NCBI GenBank assembly: GCA_963853835.1
Contig: OY970835.1
Coordinates: 13,336,501-13,400,500, forward strand
Source: Calendula officinalis
Taxonomy: Eukaryota > Streptophyta > Magnoliopsida > Asterales > Asteraceae
Direction of reading: 5' to 3'
Length of the DNA stretch: 64,000 nucleotides
The notes beneath the pieces are model-generated. The model did no database searches. It was given only the letters and a program-made list of their open reading frames with translations, and was not told the origin of the DNA. The translations under genes and the position numbers were made by a program. This document shows positions 13,301 through 28,139 of the stretch, one piece after another; positions within the stretch are counted from its first letter, which is position 1, and each line of letters opens with the position of its first letter.

Positions 13301-16300
13301 CCTCTTCGGCCCGAACTCTTCAATATCCAAGATTGTGTGACAAAAGGTGCTATACTAAAACATTCATAACTTTCAGCTCGGGTGTCCGTTTCACGCCCAC
13401 GAGTAACCAAAATAGCTGGTTCGTTCGTCACTGCCAAGAACAAGTTCGGCCCGAACTCTTCACTGTTCCCGGCCCGAACTTCATTTTCGGCCCGAACTTC
13501 AACCTCGGCCCGAACTTCAACCTCGGCCCGAACTCCGACCTCGGCCCGAACTCCAACCTTGGCCCGAACATCATCCTCGGCCCGAACACCGAACTTCGGC
13601 CCGAACACCACTTCGGCCCGAACACCACTTCGGCCCGAACACCACTTCGGCCCGAACACCACTTCGGCCCGAACATCCCACTTCGGCCCGAACACCACTT
13701 CGGCCCGAACATCTCTCTTCGGCCCGATCTCTTCAATATCTAAGATTGTGGGACAAAAGGTGCTATACTAAAACATTCATAACTTTCAGCTCGGGTGTCC
13801 GTTTCACGCCCACGAGTAACCAAAGTAGCTGGTTCGTTCGTCACTGCCAAGAACAAGTTCGGCCCGAACTCTTCACTGTTCCCGGCCCGAACTTCATTTT
13901 CGGCCCGAACTTCAACCTCGGCCCGAACTTCAACCTCGGCCCGAACTCCGACCTCGGCCCGAACTTCAACCTCGGCCCGAACATCATCCTCGGCCCGAAC
14001 ACCGAACTTCGGCCCGAACACCACTTCGACCCGAACACCACTTCGGCCCGAACATCCCACTTCGGCCCGAACACCACTTCGTCCCGAACATCCTTCTTCG
14101 GCCCGAACTCTTCAATATCCAAGATTGTGTGACAAAAGGTGCTATACTAAAACATTCATAACTTTCAGCTCGGGTGTCCGTTTCACGCCCACGAGTAACC
14201 AAAATAGCTGGTTCGTTCGTCACTGCCAAGAACAAGTTCGGCCCGAACTCTTCACTGTTCCCGGCCCGAACATCATTTTCAGCCCGAACTTCAACCTCGG
14301 CACGAACTTCAACCTCGGCCCGAACTTCAACCTCGGCCCGAACTCCGACCTCGGCCTGAACTTCAACCTCGGCCCGAACATCATCCTCGGCCCGAAAACC
14401 GAACTTCGGCCCGAACACCACTTCGTCCCGAACATCCCACTTCGGCCCGAACAACACTTCGGCCCGAACATCCCTCTTCGGCCCGAACTCTTCAATATCC
14501 AAGATTGTGTGACAAAAGGTGCTATACTAAAACATTCATAACTTTCAGCTCGGGTGTCCGTTTCACGCCCACGAGTAACCAAAATAGCTGGTTCGTTCGT
14601 CACTGCCTAGAACAAGTTCTGCCCGAACTCTTCACTGTTCCCGGCCCGAACTTCATTTTCGGCCCGAACTTCAACCTCGGCCCGAACTTCAACCTCGGCC
14701 CGAACTCCGACCTCGGCCCGAACTTCAACCTCGGCCCGAACATCATCCTCGGCCCGAACACCGAACTTCGGCCCGAACACCACTTCGACCCGAACACCAC
14801 TTCGGCCCGAACATCCCACTTCGGCCCGAACTCCATTTCGGCCCGAACATCCTTCTTCGGCCCGAACTCTTCAATATCCAAGATTGTGTGACAAAAGGTG
14901 CTATACTAAAACATTCATAACTTTCAGCTCGGGTGTCCGTTTCACGCCCACGAGTAACCAAAATAGCTGGTTCGTTCGTCACTGCCAAGAACAAGTTCGG
15001 CCCGAACTCTTCACTGTTCCCGGCCCGAACATCATTTTCGGCCCGAACTTCAACCTCGGCACGAACTTCAACCTCGGCCCGAACTTCAACCTCGGCCCGA
15101 ACTCCGACCTCGGCCTGAACTTCAACCTCGGCCCGAACATCATCCTCGGCCCGAAAACCGAACTTCGGCCCGAACACCACTTCGTCCCGAACATCCCACT
15201 TCGGCCCGAACACCACTTCGGCCCGAACATCCCTCTTCGGCCCGAACTCTTCAATATCCAAGATTGTGTGACAAAAGGTGCTATACTAAAACATTCATAA
15301 CTTTCAGCTCGGGTGTCCGTTTCACGCCCACGAGTAACCAAAATAGCTGGTTCGTTCGTCACTGCCTAGAACAAGTTCTGCCCGAACTCTTCACTGTTCC
15401 CGGCCCGAACTTCATTTTCGGCCCGAACTTCAACCTCGGCTCGAACTTCAACCTCCGCCCGACGTCCGACCTCGGCCCGAACTTCAACCTCGGCCCGAAC
15501 ATCATCCTCGGCCCGAACACCGAACTTCGGCCCGAACACCACTTCGGCCCGAACATCCCACTTCGGCCCGAACACCACTTCGGCCCGAACATCCCTCTTC
15601 GGCCCGAACTCTTCGATATCCAAGATTGTGTGACAAAAGGTGCTATACTAAAAAATTCATAACTTTCAGCTCGGGTGTCCGTTTCACGCCCACGAGTAAC
15701 CAAAATAGCTGGTTCGTTCGTCACTGCCAAGAACAAGTTCGACCCGAACTCTTCGCTGTTCCCGGCCCGAACTTCATTTTCGGCCCGAACTTCAACCTCG
15801 GCCCGAACATCAACCTCGGCCTGAACTCCGACCTCGGCCCGAACTCCAACCTCGGCCCGAACATCATCCTCGGCCCGAACACCGAACTTCGGCCCGAACA
15901 CCACTTCGGCCCGAACATCCCACTTCGGCCCGAACACCACTTCGGCCCGAACATCCCTCTTCGGCCCGAACTCTTCAATATCCAAGATTGTGTGACAAAA
16001 GGTGCTATACTAAAACATTCATAACTTTCAGCTCGGGTGTCCGTTTCACGCCCACGAGTAACCAAAATAGCTGGTTCGTTCGTCACTGCCAAGAACAAGT
16101 TCGGCCCGAACTCTTCACTGTTCCCGGCCCGAACTTCATTTTCGGCCCGAACTTCAACCTCGGCCCGAACTTCAACCTCGGCCCGAACTCCGACCTCGGC
16201 CCGAACTCCAACCTTGGCCCGAACATCATCCTCGACCCGAACACCGAACTTCGGCCCGAACACCACTTCGGCCCGAACACCACTTCGGCCCGAACACCAC

Positions 16301-19300
16301 TTCGGCCCGAACACCACTTCGGCCCGAACATCCCACTTCGGCCCGAACACCACTTCGGCCCGAACATCCCTCTTCGGCCCGATCTCTTCAATATCTAAGA
16401 TTGTGGGACAAAAGGTGCTATACTAAAACATTCATAACTTTCAGCTCGGGTGTCCGTTTCACGCCCACGAGTAACCAAAGTAGCTGGTTCGTTCGTCACT
16501 GCCAAGAACAAGTTCGGCCCGAACTCTTCACTGTTCCCGGCCCGAACTTCATTTTCGGCCCGAACTTCAACCTCGGCCCGAACTTCAACCTCGGCCCGAA
16601 CTCCGACCTCGGCCCGAACTTCAACCTCGGCCCGAACATCATCCTCGGCCCGAACACCGAACTTCGGCCCGAACACCACTTCGACCCGAACACCACTTCG
16701 GCCCGAACATCCCACTTCGGCCCGAACACCACTTCGGCCCGAACATCCTTCTTCGGCCCGAACTCTTCAATATCCAAGATTGTGTGACAAAAGGTGCTAT
16801 ACTAAAACATTCATAACTTTCAGCTCGGGTGTCCGTTTCACGCCCACGAGTAACCAAAATAGCTGGTTCGTTCGTCACTGCCAAGAACAAGTTCGCCCCG
16901 AACTCTTCACTGTTCCCGGCCCGAACATCATTTTCGGCCCGAACTTCAACCTCGGCACGAACTTCAACCTCGGCCCGAACTTCAACCTCGGCCCGAACTC
17001 CGACCTCGGCCTGAACTTCAACCTCGGCCCGAACATCATCCTCGGCCCGAAAACCGAACTTCGGCCCGAACACCACTTCGTCCCGAACATCCCACTTCGG
17101 CCCGAACAACACTTCGGCCCGAACATCCCTCTTCGGCCCGAACTCTTCAATATCCAAGATTGTGTGACAAAAGGTGCTATACTAAAACATTCATAACTTT
17201 CAGCTCGGGTGTCCGTTTCACGCCCACGAGTAACCAAAATAGCTGGTTCGTTCGTCACTGCCTAGAACAAGTTCTGCCCGAACTCTTCACTGTTCCCGGC
17301 CCGAACTTCATTTTCGGCCCGAACTTCAACCTCGGCCCGAACTTCAACCTCGGCCCGAACTCCGACCTCGGCCCGAACTTCAACCTCGGCCCGAACATCA
17401 TCCTCGGCCCGAACACCGAACTTCGGCCCGAACACCACTTCGACCCGAACACCACTTCGGCCCGAACATCCCACTTCGGCCCGAACACCACTTCGGCCCG
17501 AACATCCTTCTTCGGCCCGAACTCTTCAATATCCAAGATTGTGTGACAAAAGGTGCTATACTAAAACATTCATAACTTTCAGCTCGGGTGTCCGTTTCAC
17601 GCCCACGAGTAACCAAAATAGCTGGTTCGTTCGTCACTGCCAAGAACAAGTTCGGCCCGAACTCTTCACTGTTCCCGGCCCGAACATCATTTTCGGCCCG
17701 AACTTCAACCTCGGCACGAACTTCAACCTCGGCCCGAACTTCAACCTCGGCCCGAACTCCGACCTCGGCCTGAACTTCAACCTCGGCCTGAACATCATCC
17801 TCGGCCCGAAAACCGAACTTCGGCCCGAACACCACTTCATCCCGAACATCCCACTTCGGCCCGAACACCACTTCGGCCCGAACATCCCTCTTCGGCCCGA
17901 ACTCTTCAATATCCAAGATTGTGTGACAAAAGGTGCTATACTAAAACATTCATAACTTTCAGCTCGGGTGTCCGTTTCACGCCCACGAGTAACCAAAATA
18001 GCTGGTTCGTTCGTCACTGCCTAGAACAAGTTCTGCCCGAACTCTTCACTGTTCCCGGCCCGAACTTCATTTTCGGCCCGAACTTCAACCTCGGCTCGAA
18101 CTTCAACCTCCGCCCGACGTCCGACCTCGGCCCGAACTTCAACCTCGGCCCGAACATCATCCTCGGCCCGAACACCGAACTTCGGCCCGAACACCACTTC
18201 GGCCCGAACATCCCACTTCGGCCCGAACACCACTTCGGCCCGAACATCCCTCTTCGGCCCGAACTCTTCGATATCCAAGATTGTGTGACAAAAGGTGCTA
18301 TACTAAAAAATTCATAACTTTCAGCTCGGGTGTCCGTTTCACGCCCACGAGTAACCAAAATAGCTGGTTCGTTCGTCACTGCCAAGAACAAGTTCGACCC
18401 GAACTCTTCGCTGTTCCCGGCCCGAACTTCATTTTCGGCCCGAACTTCAACCTCGGCCCGAACATCAACCTCGGCCCGAACTCCGACCTCGGCCCGAACT
18501 CCAACCTCGGCCCGAACATCATCCTCGGCCCGAACACCGAACTTCGGCCCGAACACCACTTCGGCCCGAACATCCCACTTCGGCCCGAACACCACTTCGG
18601 CCCGAACATCCCTCTTCGGCCCGAACTCTTCAATATCCAAGATTGTGTGACAAAAGGTGCTATACTAAAACATTCATAACTTTCAGCTCGGGTGTCCGTT
18701 TCACGCCCACGAGTAACCAAAATAGCTGGTTCGTTCGTCACTGCCAAGAACAAGTTCGGCCCGAACTCTTCACTGTTCCCGGCCCGAACTTCATTTTCGG
18801 CCCGAACTTCAACCTCGGCCCGAACTTCAACCTCGGCCCGAACTCCGACCTCGGCCCGAACTCCAACCTTGGCCCGAACATCATCCTCGGCCCGAACACC
18901 GAACTTCGGCCCGAACACCACTTCGGCCCGAACACCACTTCGGCCCGAACACCACTTCGGCCCGAACACCACTTCGGCCCAAACACCACTTCGGCCCGAA
19001 CATCCCTCTTCGGCCCGATCTCTTCAATATCTAAGATTGTGGGACAAAAGGTGCTATACTAAAACATTCATAACTTTCAGCTCGGGTGTCCGTTTCACGC
19101 CCACGAGTAACCAAAGTAGCTGGTTCGTTCGTCACTGCCAAGAACAAGTTCGGCCCGAACTCTTCACTGTTCCCGGCCCGAACTTCATTTTCGGCCCGAA
19201 CTTCAACCTCGGCCCGAACTTCAACCTCGGCCCGAACTCCGACCTCGGCCCGAACTTCAACCTCGGCCCGAACATCATCCTCGGCCCGAACACCGAACTT

Positions 19301-20913
19301 CGGCCCGAACACCACTTCGACCCGAACACCACTTCGGCCCGAACATCCCACTTCGCCCCGAACACCACTTCGGCCCGAACACCACTTCGGCCCGAACATC
19401 CTTCTTCGGCCCGAACTCTTCAATATCCAAGATTGTGTGACAAAAGGTGCTATACTAAAACATTCATAACTTTCAGCTCGGGTGTCCGTTTCACGCCCAC
19501 GAGTAACCAAAATAGCTGGTTCGTTCGTCACTGCCAAGAACAAGTTCGGCCCGAACTCTTCACTGTTCCCGGCCCGAACATCATTTTCGGCCCGAACTTC
19601 AACCTCGGCACGAACTTCAACCTCGGCCCGAACTTCAACCTCGGCCCGAACTCCGACCTCGGCCTGAACTTCAACCTCGGCCCGAACATCAACCTCGGCC
19701 CGAAAACCGAACTTCGGCCCGAACACCACTTCGGCCCGAACATCCCTCTTCGGCCCGATCTCTTCAATATCTAAGATTGTGTGACAAAAGGTGCTATACT
19801 AAAACATTCATAACTTTCAGCTCGGGTGTCCGTTTCACGCCCACGAGTAACCAAAGTAGCTGGTTCGTTCGTCACTGCCAAGAACAAGTTCGGCCCGAAC
19901 TCTTCACTGTTCCCGGCCCGAACTTCATTTTCGGCCCGAACTTCAACCTCGGCCCGAACTCCGACCTCGGCCCGAACTTCAACCTCGGCCCGAACATCAT
20001 CCTCGGCCCGAACACCGAACTTCGGCCCGAACACCACTTCGACCCGAACACCACTTCGGCCCGAACATCCCACTTCGGCCCGAACACCACTTCGGCCCGA
20101 ACATCCCTCTTCGGCCCGAACTCTTCAATATCCAAGATTGTGTGACAAAAGGTGCTATACTAAAACATTCATAACTTTCAGCTCGGGTGTCCGTTTCACG
20201 CCCACGAGTAACCAAAATAGCTGGTTCGTTCGTCACTGCCTAGAACAAGTTCTGCCCGAACTCTTCACTGTTCCCGGCCCGAACTTCATTTTCGGCCCGA
20301 ACTTCAACCTCGGCCCGAACTTCAATCTCGGCCCGAACTACGACCTCGGCCCGAACTTCAACCTCGGCCCGAACATCATCCTCGGCCCGAACACCGAACT
20401 TCGGCCCGAACACCACTTCGACCCGAACACCACTTCGGCCCGAACATCCCACTTCGGCCCGAACACCACTTCGGCCCGAACACCACTTCGGCCCGAACAT
20501 CCTTCTTCGGCCCGAACTCTTCAATATCCAAGATTGTGTGACAAAAGGTGCTATACTAAAACATTCATAACTTTCAGCTCGGGTGTCCGTTTCACGCCCA
20601 CGAGTAACCAAAATAGCTGGTTCGTTCGTCACTGCCAAGAACAAGTTCAGCCCGAACTCTTCACTGTTCCCGGCCCGAACATCATTTTCGGCCCGAACTT
20701 CAACCTCGGCACGAACTTCAACCTCGGCCCGAACTTCAACCTCGGCCCGAACTCCGACCTCGTCCTGAACTTCAACCTCGGCCCGAACATCATCCTCGGC
20801 CCGAAAACCGAACTTCGGCCCGAACACCACTTCGTCCCGAACATCCCACTTCGGCCCGAACACCACTTCGGCCCGAACATCCCTCTTCGGCCCGAACTCT
20901 TCAATATCCAAGA
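10351..20913 (+). repeat. Higher-order repeat block, 7-mer of 2655 bp (four copies)
   Basis: Equivalent points lie at 10351, 12971, 15626, 18281 and 20914, giving periods of 2620, 2655, 2655 and 2633 bp. The middle two copies have the same seven monomer lengths (362, 413, 379, 380, 379, 380, 362). The outer copies differ by whole subunits: 396 in place of 413 in the first, and 394, 396 and 344 in the last. Marker variants shared by the copies include the doubled-A CCGAAAACCGAACTTC near 11758, 14393, 15153 and 17050, and CACTTCGTCCCGAAC. In three copies GTGTGAC is changed to GTGGGAC (13748, 16403, 19038). Confidence 0.85.
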
Positions 20914-23135
20914 TTGTGTGACAAAAGGTGCTATACTAAAACATTCATAACTTTCAGCTCGGGTGTCCGTTTCACGCCCACGAGTAACCAAAATAGCTGG
21001 TTCGTTCGTCACTGCCTAGAACAAGTTCTGCCCGAACTCTTCACTGTTCCCGGCCCGAACTTCATTTTCGGCCCGAACTTCAACCTCGGCCCGAACATCA
21101 ACCTCGGCCCGAACTCCGACCTCGGCCCGAACTCCAACCTCGGCCCGAACATCATCCTCGGCCCGAACACTGAACTTCGGCCCGAACACCACTTCGGCCC
21201 GAACATCCCACTTCGGCCCGAACACCACTTCGGCCCGAACATCCCTCTTCGGCCCGAACTCTTCAATATCCAAGATTGTGTGACAAAAGGTGCTATACTA
21301 AAACATTCATAACTTTTAGCTCGGGTGTCCGTTTCACGCCCACGAGTAACCAAAATAGCTGGTGCGTTCGTCACTGCCAAGAACAAGTTCGGCCCGAACT
21401 CTTCACTGTTCCCGGCCCGAACTTCATTTTCGGCCCGAACTTCAACCTCGGCCCGAACTTCAACCTCGGCCCGAACTCCGACCTCGGCCCGAACTCCAAC
21501 CTTGGCCCGAACATCATCCTCGGCCCGAACACCGAACTTCGGCCCGAACACCACTTCGGCCCGAACACCACTTCGGCCCGAACACCACTTCGGCCCGAAC
21601 ATCCCACTTCGGCCCGAACACCACTTCGGCCCGAACATCCCTCTTCGGCCCGATCTATTCAATATCTAAGATTGTGTGACAAAAGGTGCTATACTAAAAC
21701 ATTCATAACTTTCAGCTCGGGTGTCCGTTTCACGCCCACGAGTAATCAAAGTAGCTGGTTCGTTCGTCACTGCCAAGAACAACTTCGGCCCGAACTCTTC
21801 ACTGTTCCCGGCCCGAACTTCATTTTCGGCCCGAACTTCAACCTCGGCCCGAACTTCAACCTCGGCCCGAACTCCGACCTCGGCCCGAACTTCAACCTCG
21901 GCCCGAACATCATCCTCGGCCCGAACTCCGAACTTCGGCCCGAACACCACTTCGACCCGAACACCACTTCGGCCCGAACATCCCACTTCGGCCCGAACAC
22001 CACTTCGGCCCGAACATCCTTCTTCGGCCCGACCTCTTCAATATCCAAGATTGTGTGACAAAAGGTGCTATACTAAAACATTCATAACTTTCAGCTCGGG
22101 TGTCCGTTTCACGCCAACGAGTAACCAAAATAGCTGGTTCGTTCGTCACTGCCAAGAACAAGTTCGGCCCGAACTCTTCACTGTTCCCGGCCCGAACATC
22201 ATTTTCGGCCCGAACTTCAACCTCGGCACGAACTTCAACCTCGGCCCGAACTTCAACCTCGGCCCGAACTCCGACCTCGGCCCGAACTTCAACCTCGGCC
22301 CGAACTCCGACCTCGGCCTGAACTTCAACCTCGGCCCGAACATCATCCTCGGCCCGAACACCGAACTTCGGCCCGAACACCACTTCGTCCCGAACATCCC
22401 ACTTCGGCCCGAACACCACTTCGGCCCGAACATCCCTCTTCGGCCCGAACTCTTCAATATCCAAGATTGTGTGACAAAAGGTGCTATACTAAAACATTCA
22501 TAACTTTCAGCTCGGGTGTCCGTTTCACGCCCACGAGTAACCAAAATAGCTGGTTCGTTCGTCACTACCAAGAACAAGTTCGGCCCGAACTTTTCACTGT
22601 TCCCGGCCCGAACATCATTTTCGGCCCGAACTTCAACCTCGGCCCGAACTTCAACCTCAGCCCGAACTCCGACCTCGGCCCGAACTTCAACCTCGGCCCG
22701 AACATCATCCTCGGCCCGAACACCACTTCGGCCCGAACATCCCACTTCGGCCCGAACACCACTTCGGCCCGAACATCCCTCTTCGGCCCGAACTCTTCAA
22801 TATCCAAGATTGTGTGACAAAAGGTGCTATACTAAAACATTCATAACTTTCAGCTCGGGTGTCCGTTTCACGCCCACGAGTAACCAAAATAGCTGGTTCG
22901 TTCGTCACTGCCATGAACAAGTTCTGCCCGAACTCTTCACTGTTCCCGGCCCGAACTTCATTTTCGGCCCGAACTTCAACCTCGGCTCGAACTTAAACCT
23001 CCGCCCGACGTCCGACCTCGGCCCGAACTTCAACCTCGGCCCGAACATCATCCTCGGCCCGAACACCGAACTTCGGCCCGAACACCACTTCGGCCCGAAC
23101 ATCCCTCTTCGGCCCGAACTCTTCAATATCCAAGA
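20914..23135 (+). repeat. Satellite stretch continuing the 7-mer order, then breaking up
   Basis: Core starts at 20963, 21325, 21721, 22100, 22516, 22859 and 23185 give spacings of 362, 396, 379, 416, 343 and 326 bp. The first three repeat the order seen at 10400-11537, so this looks like a fifth, partial copy of the preceding 7-mer. The 416-bp monomer has an extra pair of TTCAACCT and TCCGACCT subunits near 22280-22320. The last two monomers are short forms that lead into the next block. Confidence 0.65.
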
Positions 23136-26100
23136 TTGTGTGACAAAAGGTGCTATACTAAAACATTCATAACTTTCAGCTCGGGTGACCGTTTCACGCC
23201 CACGAGTAACCAAAATAGCTGGTTCGTTCGTCACTGCCAAGAACAAGTTCGGCCCGAACTCTTCACTGTTCCCGGCCCGAACTTCAACCTCGGCCCGAAC
23301 TCCGACCTCGGCCCGAACTTCAACCTCGGCCCGAACATCATCCTCGGCCCGAACACCGAACTTCGGCCCGAACACCACTTCGTCCCGAACATCCCACTTC
23401 GGCCCGAACACCACTTCGGCCCGAACATCCCTCTTCGGCCCGAACTCTTCAATATCCAAGATTGTGTGACAAAAGGTGCTATACTAAAACATTCATAACT
23501 TTCAGCTCGGGTGTCCGTTTCACGCCCACGAGTAACCAAAATAGCTGGTTCGTTCGTCACTGCCTAGAACAAGTTCTGCCCGAACTCTTCACTGTTCCCG
23601 GCCCGAACTCTTCACTGTTCCCGGCCCGAACTTCATTTTCGGCCCGAACTTCAACCTCGGCTCGAACTTCAACCTCGGCCCGACGTCCGACCTCGGCCCG
23701 AACTTCAACCTCGGCCCGAACATCATCCTCGGCCCGAACACCGAACTTCGGCCCGAACACCACTTCGGCCCGAACACCACTTCGGCCCGAACATCTCACT
23801 TCGGCCCGAACATCCCTCTTCGGCCCGATCTCTTCACTATCCAAGATTGTGTGACAAAAGGTGCTATACTAAAACATTCATAACTTTCAGCTCGGGTGTC
23901 CGTTTCACGCGCACGAGTAACCAAAATAGCTGGTTCGTTCGTCACTGCCAAAAACAAGTTCTGCCCGAACTCTTCACTGTTCCTGGCCCGAACTTCATTT
24001 TCGGCCCGAACTTCAACCTCGGCTCGAACTTCAACCTCCGCCCGACGTCCGACCTCGGCCCGAACTTCAACCTCGGCCCGAACATCATCCTCGGCCCGAA
24101 CACCGAACTTCGGCCCGAACACAACTTCGGCCCGAACATCCCACTTCGGCCCGAACACCACTTCGGCCCGAACATCCCTCTTCGGCCCGAACTCTTCGAT
24201 ATCCAAGATTGTGTGACAAAAGGTGCTATACTAAAACATTCATAACTTTCAGCTCGGGTGTCCGTTTCACGCCCACGAGTAACCTAAATAGCTGGTTCGT
24301 TCGTCACTGCCAAGAACAAGTTCGGCCCGAACTCTTCGCTGTTCCCGGCCCGAACTTCATTTTCGGCCCGAACTTCAACCTCGGCCCGAACATCAACCTC
24401 GGCCGGAACTCCGACCTCGGCTCGAACTCCAACCTCTGCCCGAACATCATCCTCGGCCCGAACACCGAACTTCGGCCCGAACACCACTTCGGCACGAACA
24501 TCCCACTTCGGCCCGAACACCATTTCGGCCCGAACATCCCTCTTCGGCCCGATCTCTTCAATATCCAAGATTGTGTGACAAAAGGTGCTATACTAAAACA
24601 TTCATAACTTTCAGCTCGGGTGTCCGTTTCACGCCCACGAGTAACCAAAATAGCTGGTTCGTTCGTTACTGCCAAGAACAAGTTCGGCCCGAACTCTTCG
24701 ATGTTCCCGGCCCGAACTTCATTTTCGGCCCGCACTTCAACCTCGGCCCGAACATCAACCTCGGCCCGAACTCCGACCTCGGCCCGAACTCCAACCTCGG
24801 CCCGAACATCATCCTCGGCCCGAACACCGAACTTCGGCCCGAACACCACTTCGGCCCGAACATCCCACTTCGGCCCGAACACCACTTCGGGCCGAACATC
24901 CCTCTTCGGCCCGATCTCTTCAATATCCAAGATTGTGTGACAAAAGGTGTTATACTAAAACATTCATAACTTTCAGGTCGGGTGTCCGTTTCACGCCCAC
25001 GAGTAACCAAAATAGCTGGTTCGTTCGTCACTGCCAAGAAGAAGTTCGGCCCGAACTCTTCACTGTTCCCGGCCCAAACTTCATTTTCAGCCCGAACTTC
25101 AACCTCGGCCCGAACTTCAACCTCGGCCCGAACTCCGACCTCGGCCCGAACTTCAACCTCGGACCGAACATCATCCTCGGCCCGAACACCGAACTTCGGC
25201 CCGAACACCACTTCGGCCCGAACATCCCACTTCGGCCCGAACACCACTTCGGCCCGAACATCCCTCTTCGGCCCGATCTCTTCAATATCCAAGATTGTGT
25301 GACAAAAGGTGCTATACTAAAACATTCATAACTTTCAGCTCGAGTGTCCGTTTCACGCCCACGAGTAACCAAAATAGCTGGTTCGTTCGTCACTGCCAAG
25401 AACAAGTTCGGCCCGAACTCTTCACTGTTCCCGGCCCGAACTTCATTTTCGGCCCGAACTTCAACCTCGGCCCGAACTTCAACCTCGGCCCGAACTCCGA
25501 CCTCGGCCCGAACTTCAACCTCGGCCCGAACATCATCCTCGGCCCGAACACCGAACTTCGGCCCGAACACCACTTCGGCCCGAACACCACTTCGGCCCGA
25601 ACATCCCTCTTCGGCCCGAACTCTTCAATATCCAAGATTGTGTGACAAAAGGTGCTATACTAAAACATTCATAACTTTCAGCTCGGGTGACCGTTTCACG
25701 CCCACGAGTAACCAAAATAGCTGGTTCGTTCGTCACTGCCAAGAACAAGTTCGGCCCGAACTCTTCACTGTTCCCGGCCCGAACTTCAACCTCGACCCGA
25801 ACTCCGACCTCGGCCCGAACTTCAACCTCGGCCCGAACATCATCCTCGGCCCGAACACCGAACTTCGGCCCGAACACCACTTCGTCCCGAACATCCCACT
25901 TCGGCCCGAACACCACTTCGGCCCGAACATCCCTCTTCGGCCCGAACTCTTCAATATCCAAGATTGTGTGACAAAAGGTGCTATACTAAAACATTCATAA
26001 CTTTCAGCTCGGGTGTCCGTTTCACGCCCACGAGTAACCAAAATAGCTGGTTCGTTCGTCACTGCCTAGAACAAGTTCTGCCCGAACTCTTCACTGTTCC

Positions 26101-28139
26101 CGGCCCGAACTCTTCACTGTTCCCGGCCCGAACTTCATTTTCGGCCCGAACTTCAACCTCGGCTCGTACTTCAACCTCGGCCCGACGTCCGACCTCGGCC
26201 CGAACTTCAACCTCGGCCCGAACATCATCCTCGGCCCGAACACCGAACTTCGGCCCGAACACCACTTCGGCCCGAACACCACTTCGGCCCGAACATCTCA
26301 CTTCGGCCCGAACATCCCTCTTCGGCCCGATCTCTTCACTATCCAAGATTGTGTGACAAAAGGTGCTATACTAAAACATTCATAACTTTCAGCTCGGGTG
26401 TCCGTTTCACGCGCACGAGTAACCAAAATAGCTGGTTCGTTCGTCACTGTCAAAAACAAGTTCTGCCCGAACTCTTCACTGTTCCTGGCCCGAACTTCAT
26501 TTTCGGCCCGAACTTCAACCTCGGCTCGAACTTCAACCTCCGCCCGACGTCCGACCTCGGCCCGAACTTCAACCTCGGCCCGAACATCATCCTCGGCCCG
26601 AACACCGAACTTCGGCCCGAACACAACTTCGGCCCGAACATCCCACTTCGGCCCGAACACCACTTCGGCCCGAACATCCCTCTTCGGCCCGAACTCTTCG
26701 ATATCCAAGATTGTGTGACAAAAGGTGCTATACTAAAACATTCATAACTTTCAGCTCGGGTGTCCGTTTCACGCCCACGAGTAACCTAAATAGCTGGTTC
26801 GTTCGTCACTGCCAAGAACAAGTTCGGCCCGAACTCTTCGTTGTTCCCGGCCCGAACTTCATTTTCGGCCCGAACTTCAACCTCGGCCCGAACATCAACC
26901 TCGGCCCGAACTCCGACCTCGGCTCGAACTCCAACCTCTGCCCGAACATCATCCTCGGCCCGAACACCGAACTTCGGCCCGAACACCACTTCGGCACGAA
27001 CATCCCACTTCGGCCCGAACACCATTTCGGCCCGAACATCCCTCTTCGGCCCGATCTCTTCAATATCCAAGATTGTGTGACAAAAGGTGCTATACTAAAA
27101 CATTCATAACTTTCAGCTCGGGTGTCCGTTTCACGCCCACGAGTAACCAAAATAGCTGGTTCGTTCGTTACTGCCAAGAACAAGTTCGGCCCGAACTCTT
27201 CGATGTTCCCGGCCCGAACTTCATTTTCGGCCCGCACTTCAACCTCGGCCCGAACATCAACCTCGGCCCGAACTCCGACCTCGGCCCGAACTCCAACCTC
27301 GGCCCGAACATCATCCTCGGCCCGAACACCGAACTTCGGCCCGAACACCACTTCGGCCCGAACATCCCACTTCGGCCCGAACACCACTTCGGGCCGAACA
27401 TCCCTCTTCGGCCCGATCTCTTCAATATCCAAGATTGTGTGACAAAAGGTGTTATACTAAAACATTCATAACTTTCAGGTCGGGTGTCCGTTTCACGCCC
27501 ACGAGTAACCAAAATAGCTGGTTCGTTCGTCACTGCCAAGAAGAAGTTCGGCCCGAACTCTTCACTGTTCCCGGCCCGAACTTCATTTTCAGCCTGAACT
27601 TCAACCTCGGCCCGAACTTCAACCTCGGCCCGAACTCCGACCTCGGCCCGAACTTCAACCTCGGACCGAACATCATCCTCGGCCCGAACACCGAACTTCG
27701 GCCCGAACACCACTTCGGCCCGAACATCCCACTTCGGCCCGAACACCACTTCGGCCCGAACATCCCTCTTCGGCCCGATCTCTTCAATATCCAAGATTGT
27801 GTGACAAAAGGTGCTATACTAAAACATTCATAACTTTCAGCTCGAGTGTCCGTTTCACGCCCACGAGTAACCAAAATAGCTGGTTCGTTCGTCACTGCCA
27901 AGAACAAGTTCGGCCCGAACTCTTCACTGTTCCCGGCCCGAACTTCATTTTCGGCCCGAACTTCAACCTCGGCCCGAACTTCAACCTCGGCCCGAACTCC
28001 GACCTCGGCCCGAACTTCAACCTCGGCCCGAACATCATCCTCGGCCCGAACACCGAACTTCGGCCCGAACACCACTTCGGCCCGAACACCACTTCGGCCC
28101 GAACATCCCTCTTCGGCCCGAACTCTTCAATATCCAAGA
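23136..28139 (+). repeat. Higher-order repeat block, 7-mer of 2502 bp (two copies)
   Basis: Positions 23136-25637 match 25638-28139 at an offset of 2502 bp. The seven monomers have lengths 326, 385, 362, 362, 362, 362 and 343 bp in both copies. Shared private variants are the GGGTGACCGTTTC core at 23186/25688, the 23-bp doubling near 23582/26084, CGCACGAGT at 23911/26413, TTCAGGTCGGGTGTCC near 24972/27474, and CAGCTCGAGTGTCC near 25337/27839. The two copies differ by scattered point changes only. Confidence 0.85.

Noticed and set aside
19826..20950. Long open frames within the satellite on both strands (up to 374 codons, e.g. here and at 39283-40407) as protein-coding genes
   Set aside because: They are arginine/proline/asparagine repeats that appear in several frames and both strands of every monomer. 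They change frame with each monomer length and have no domain. They follow from subunits lacking stop codons.
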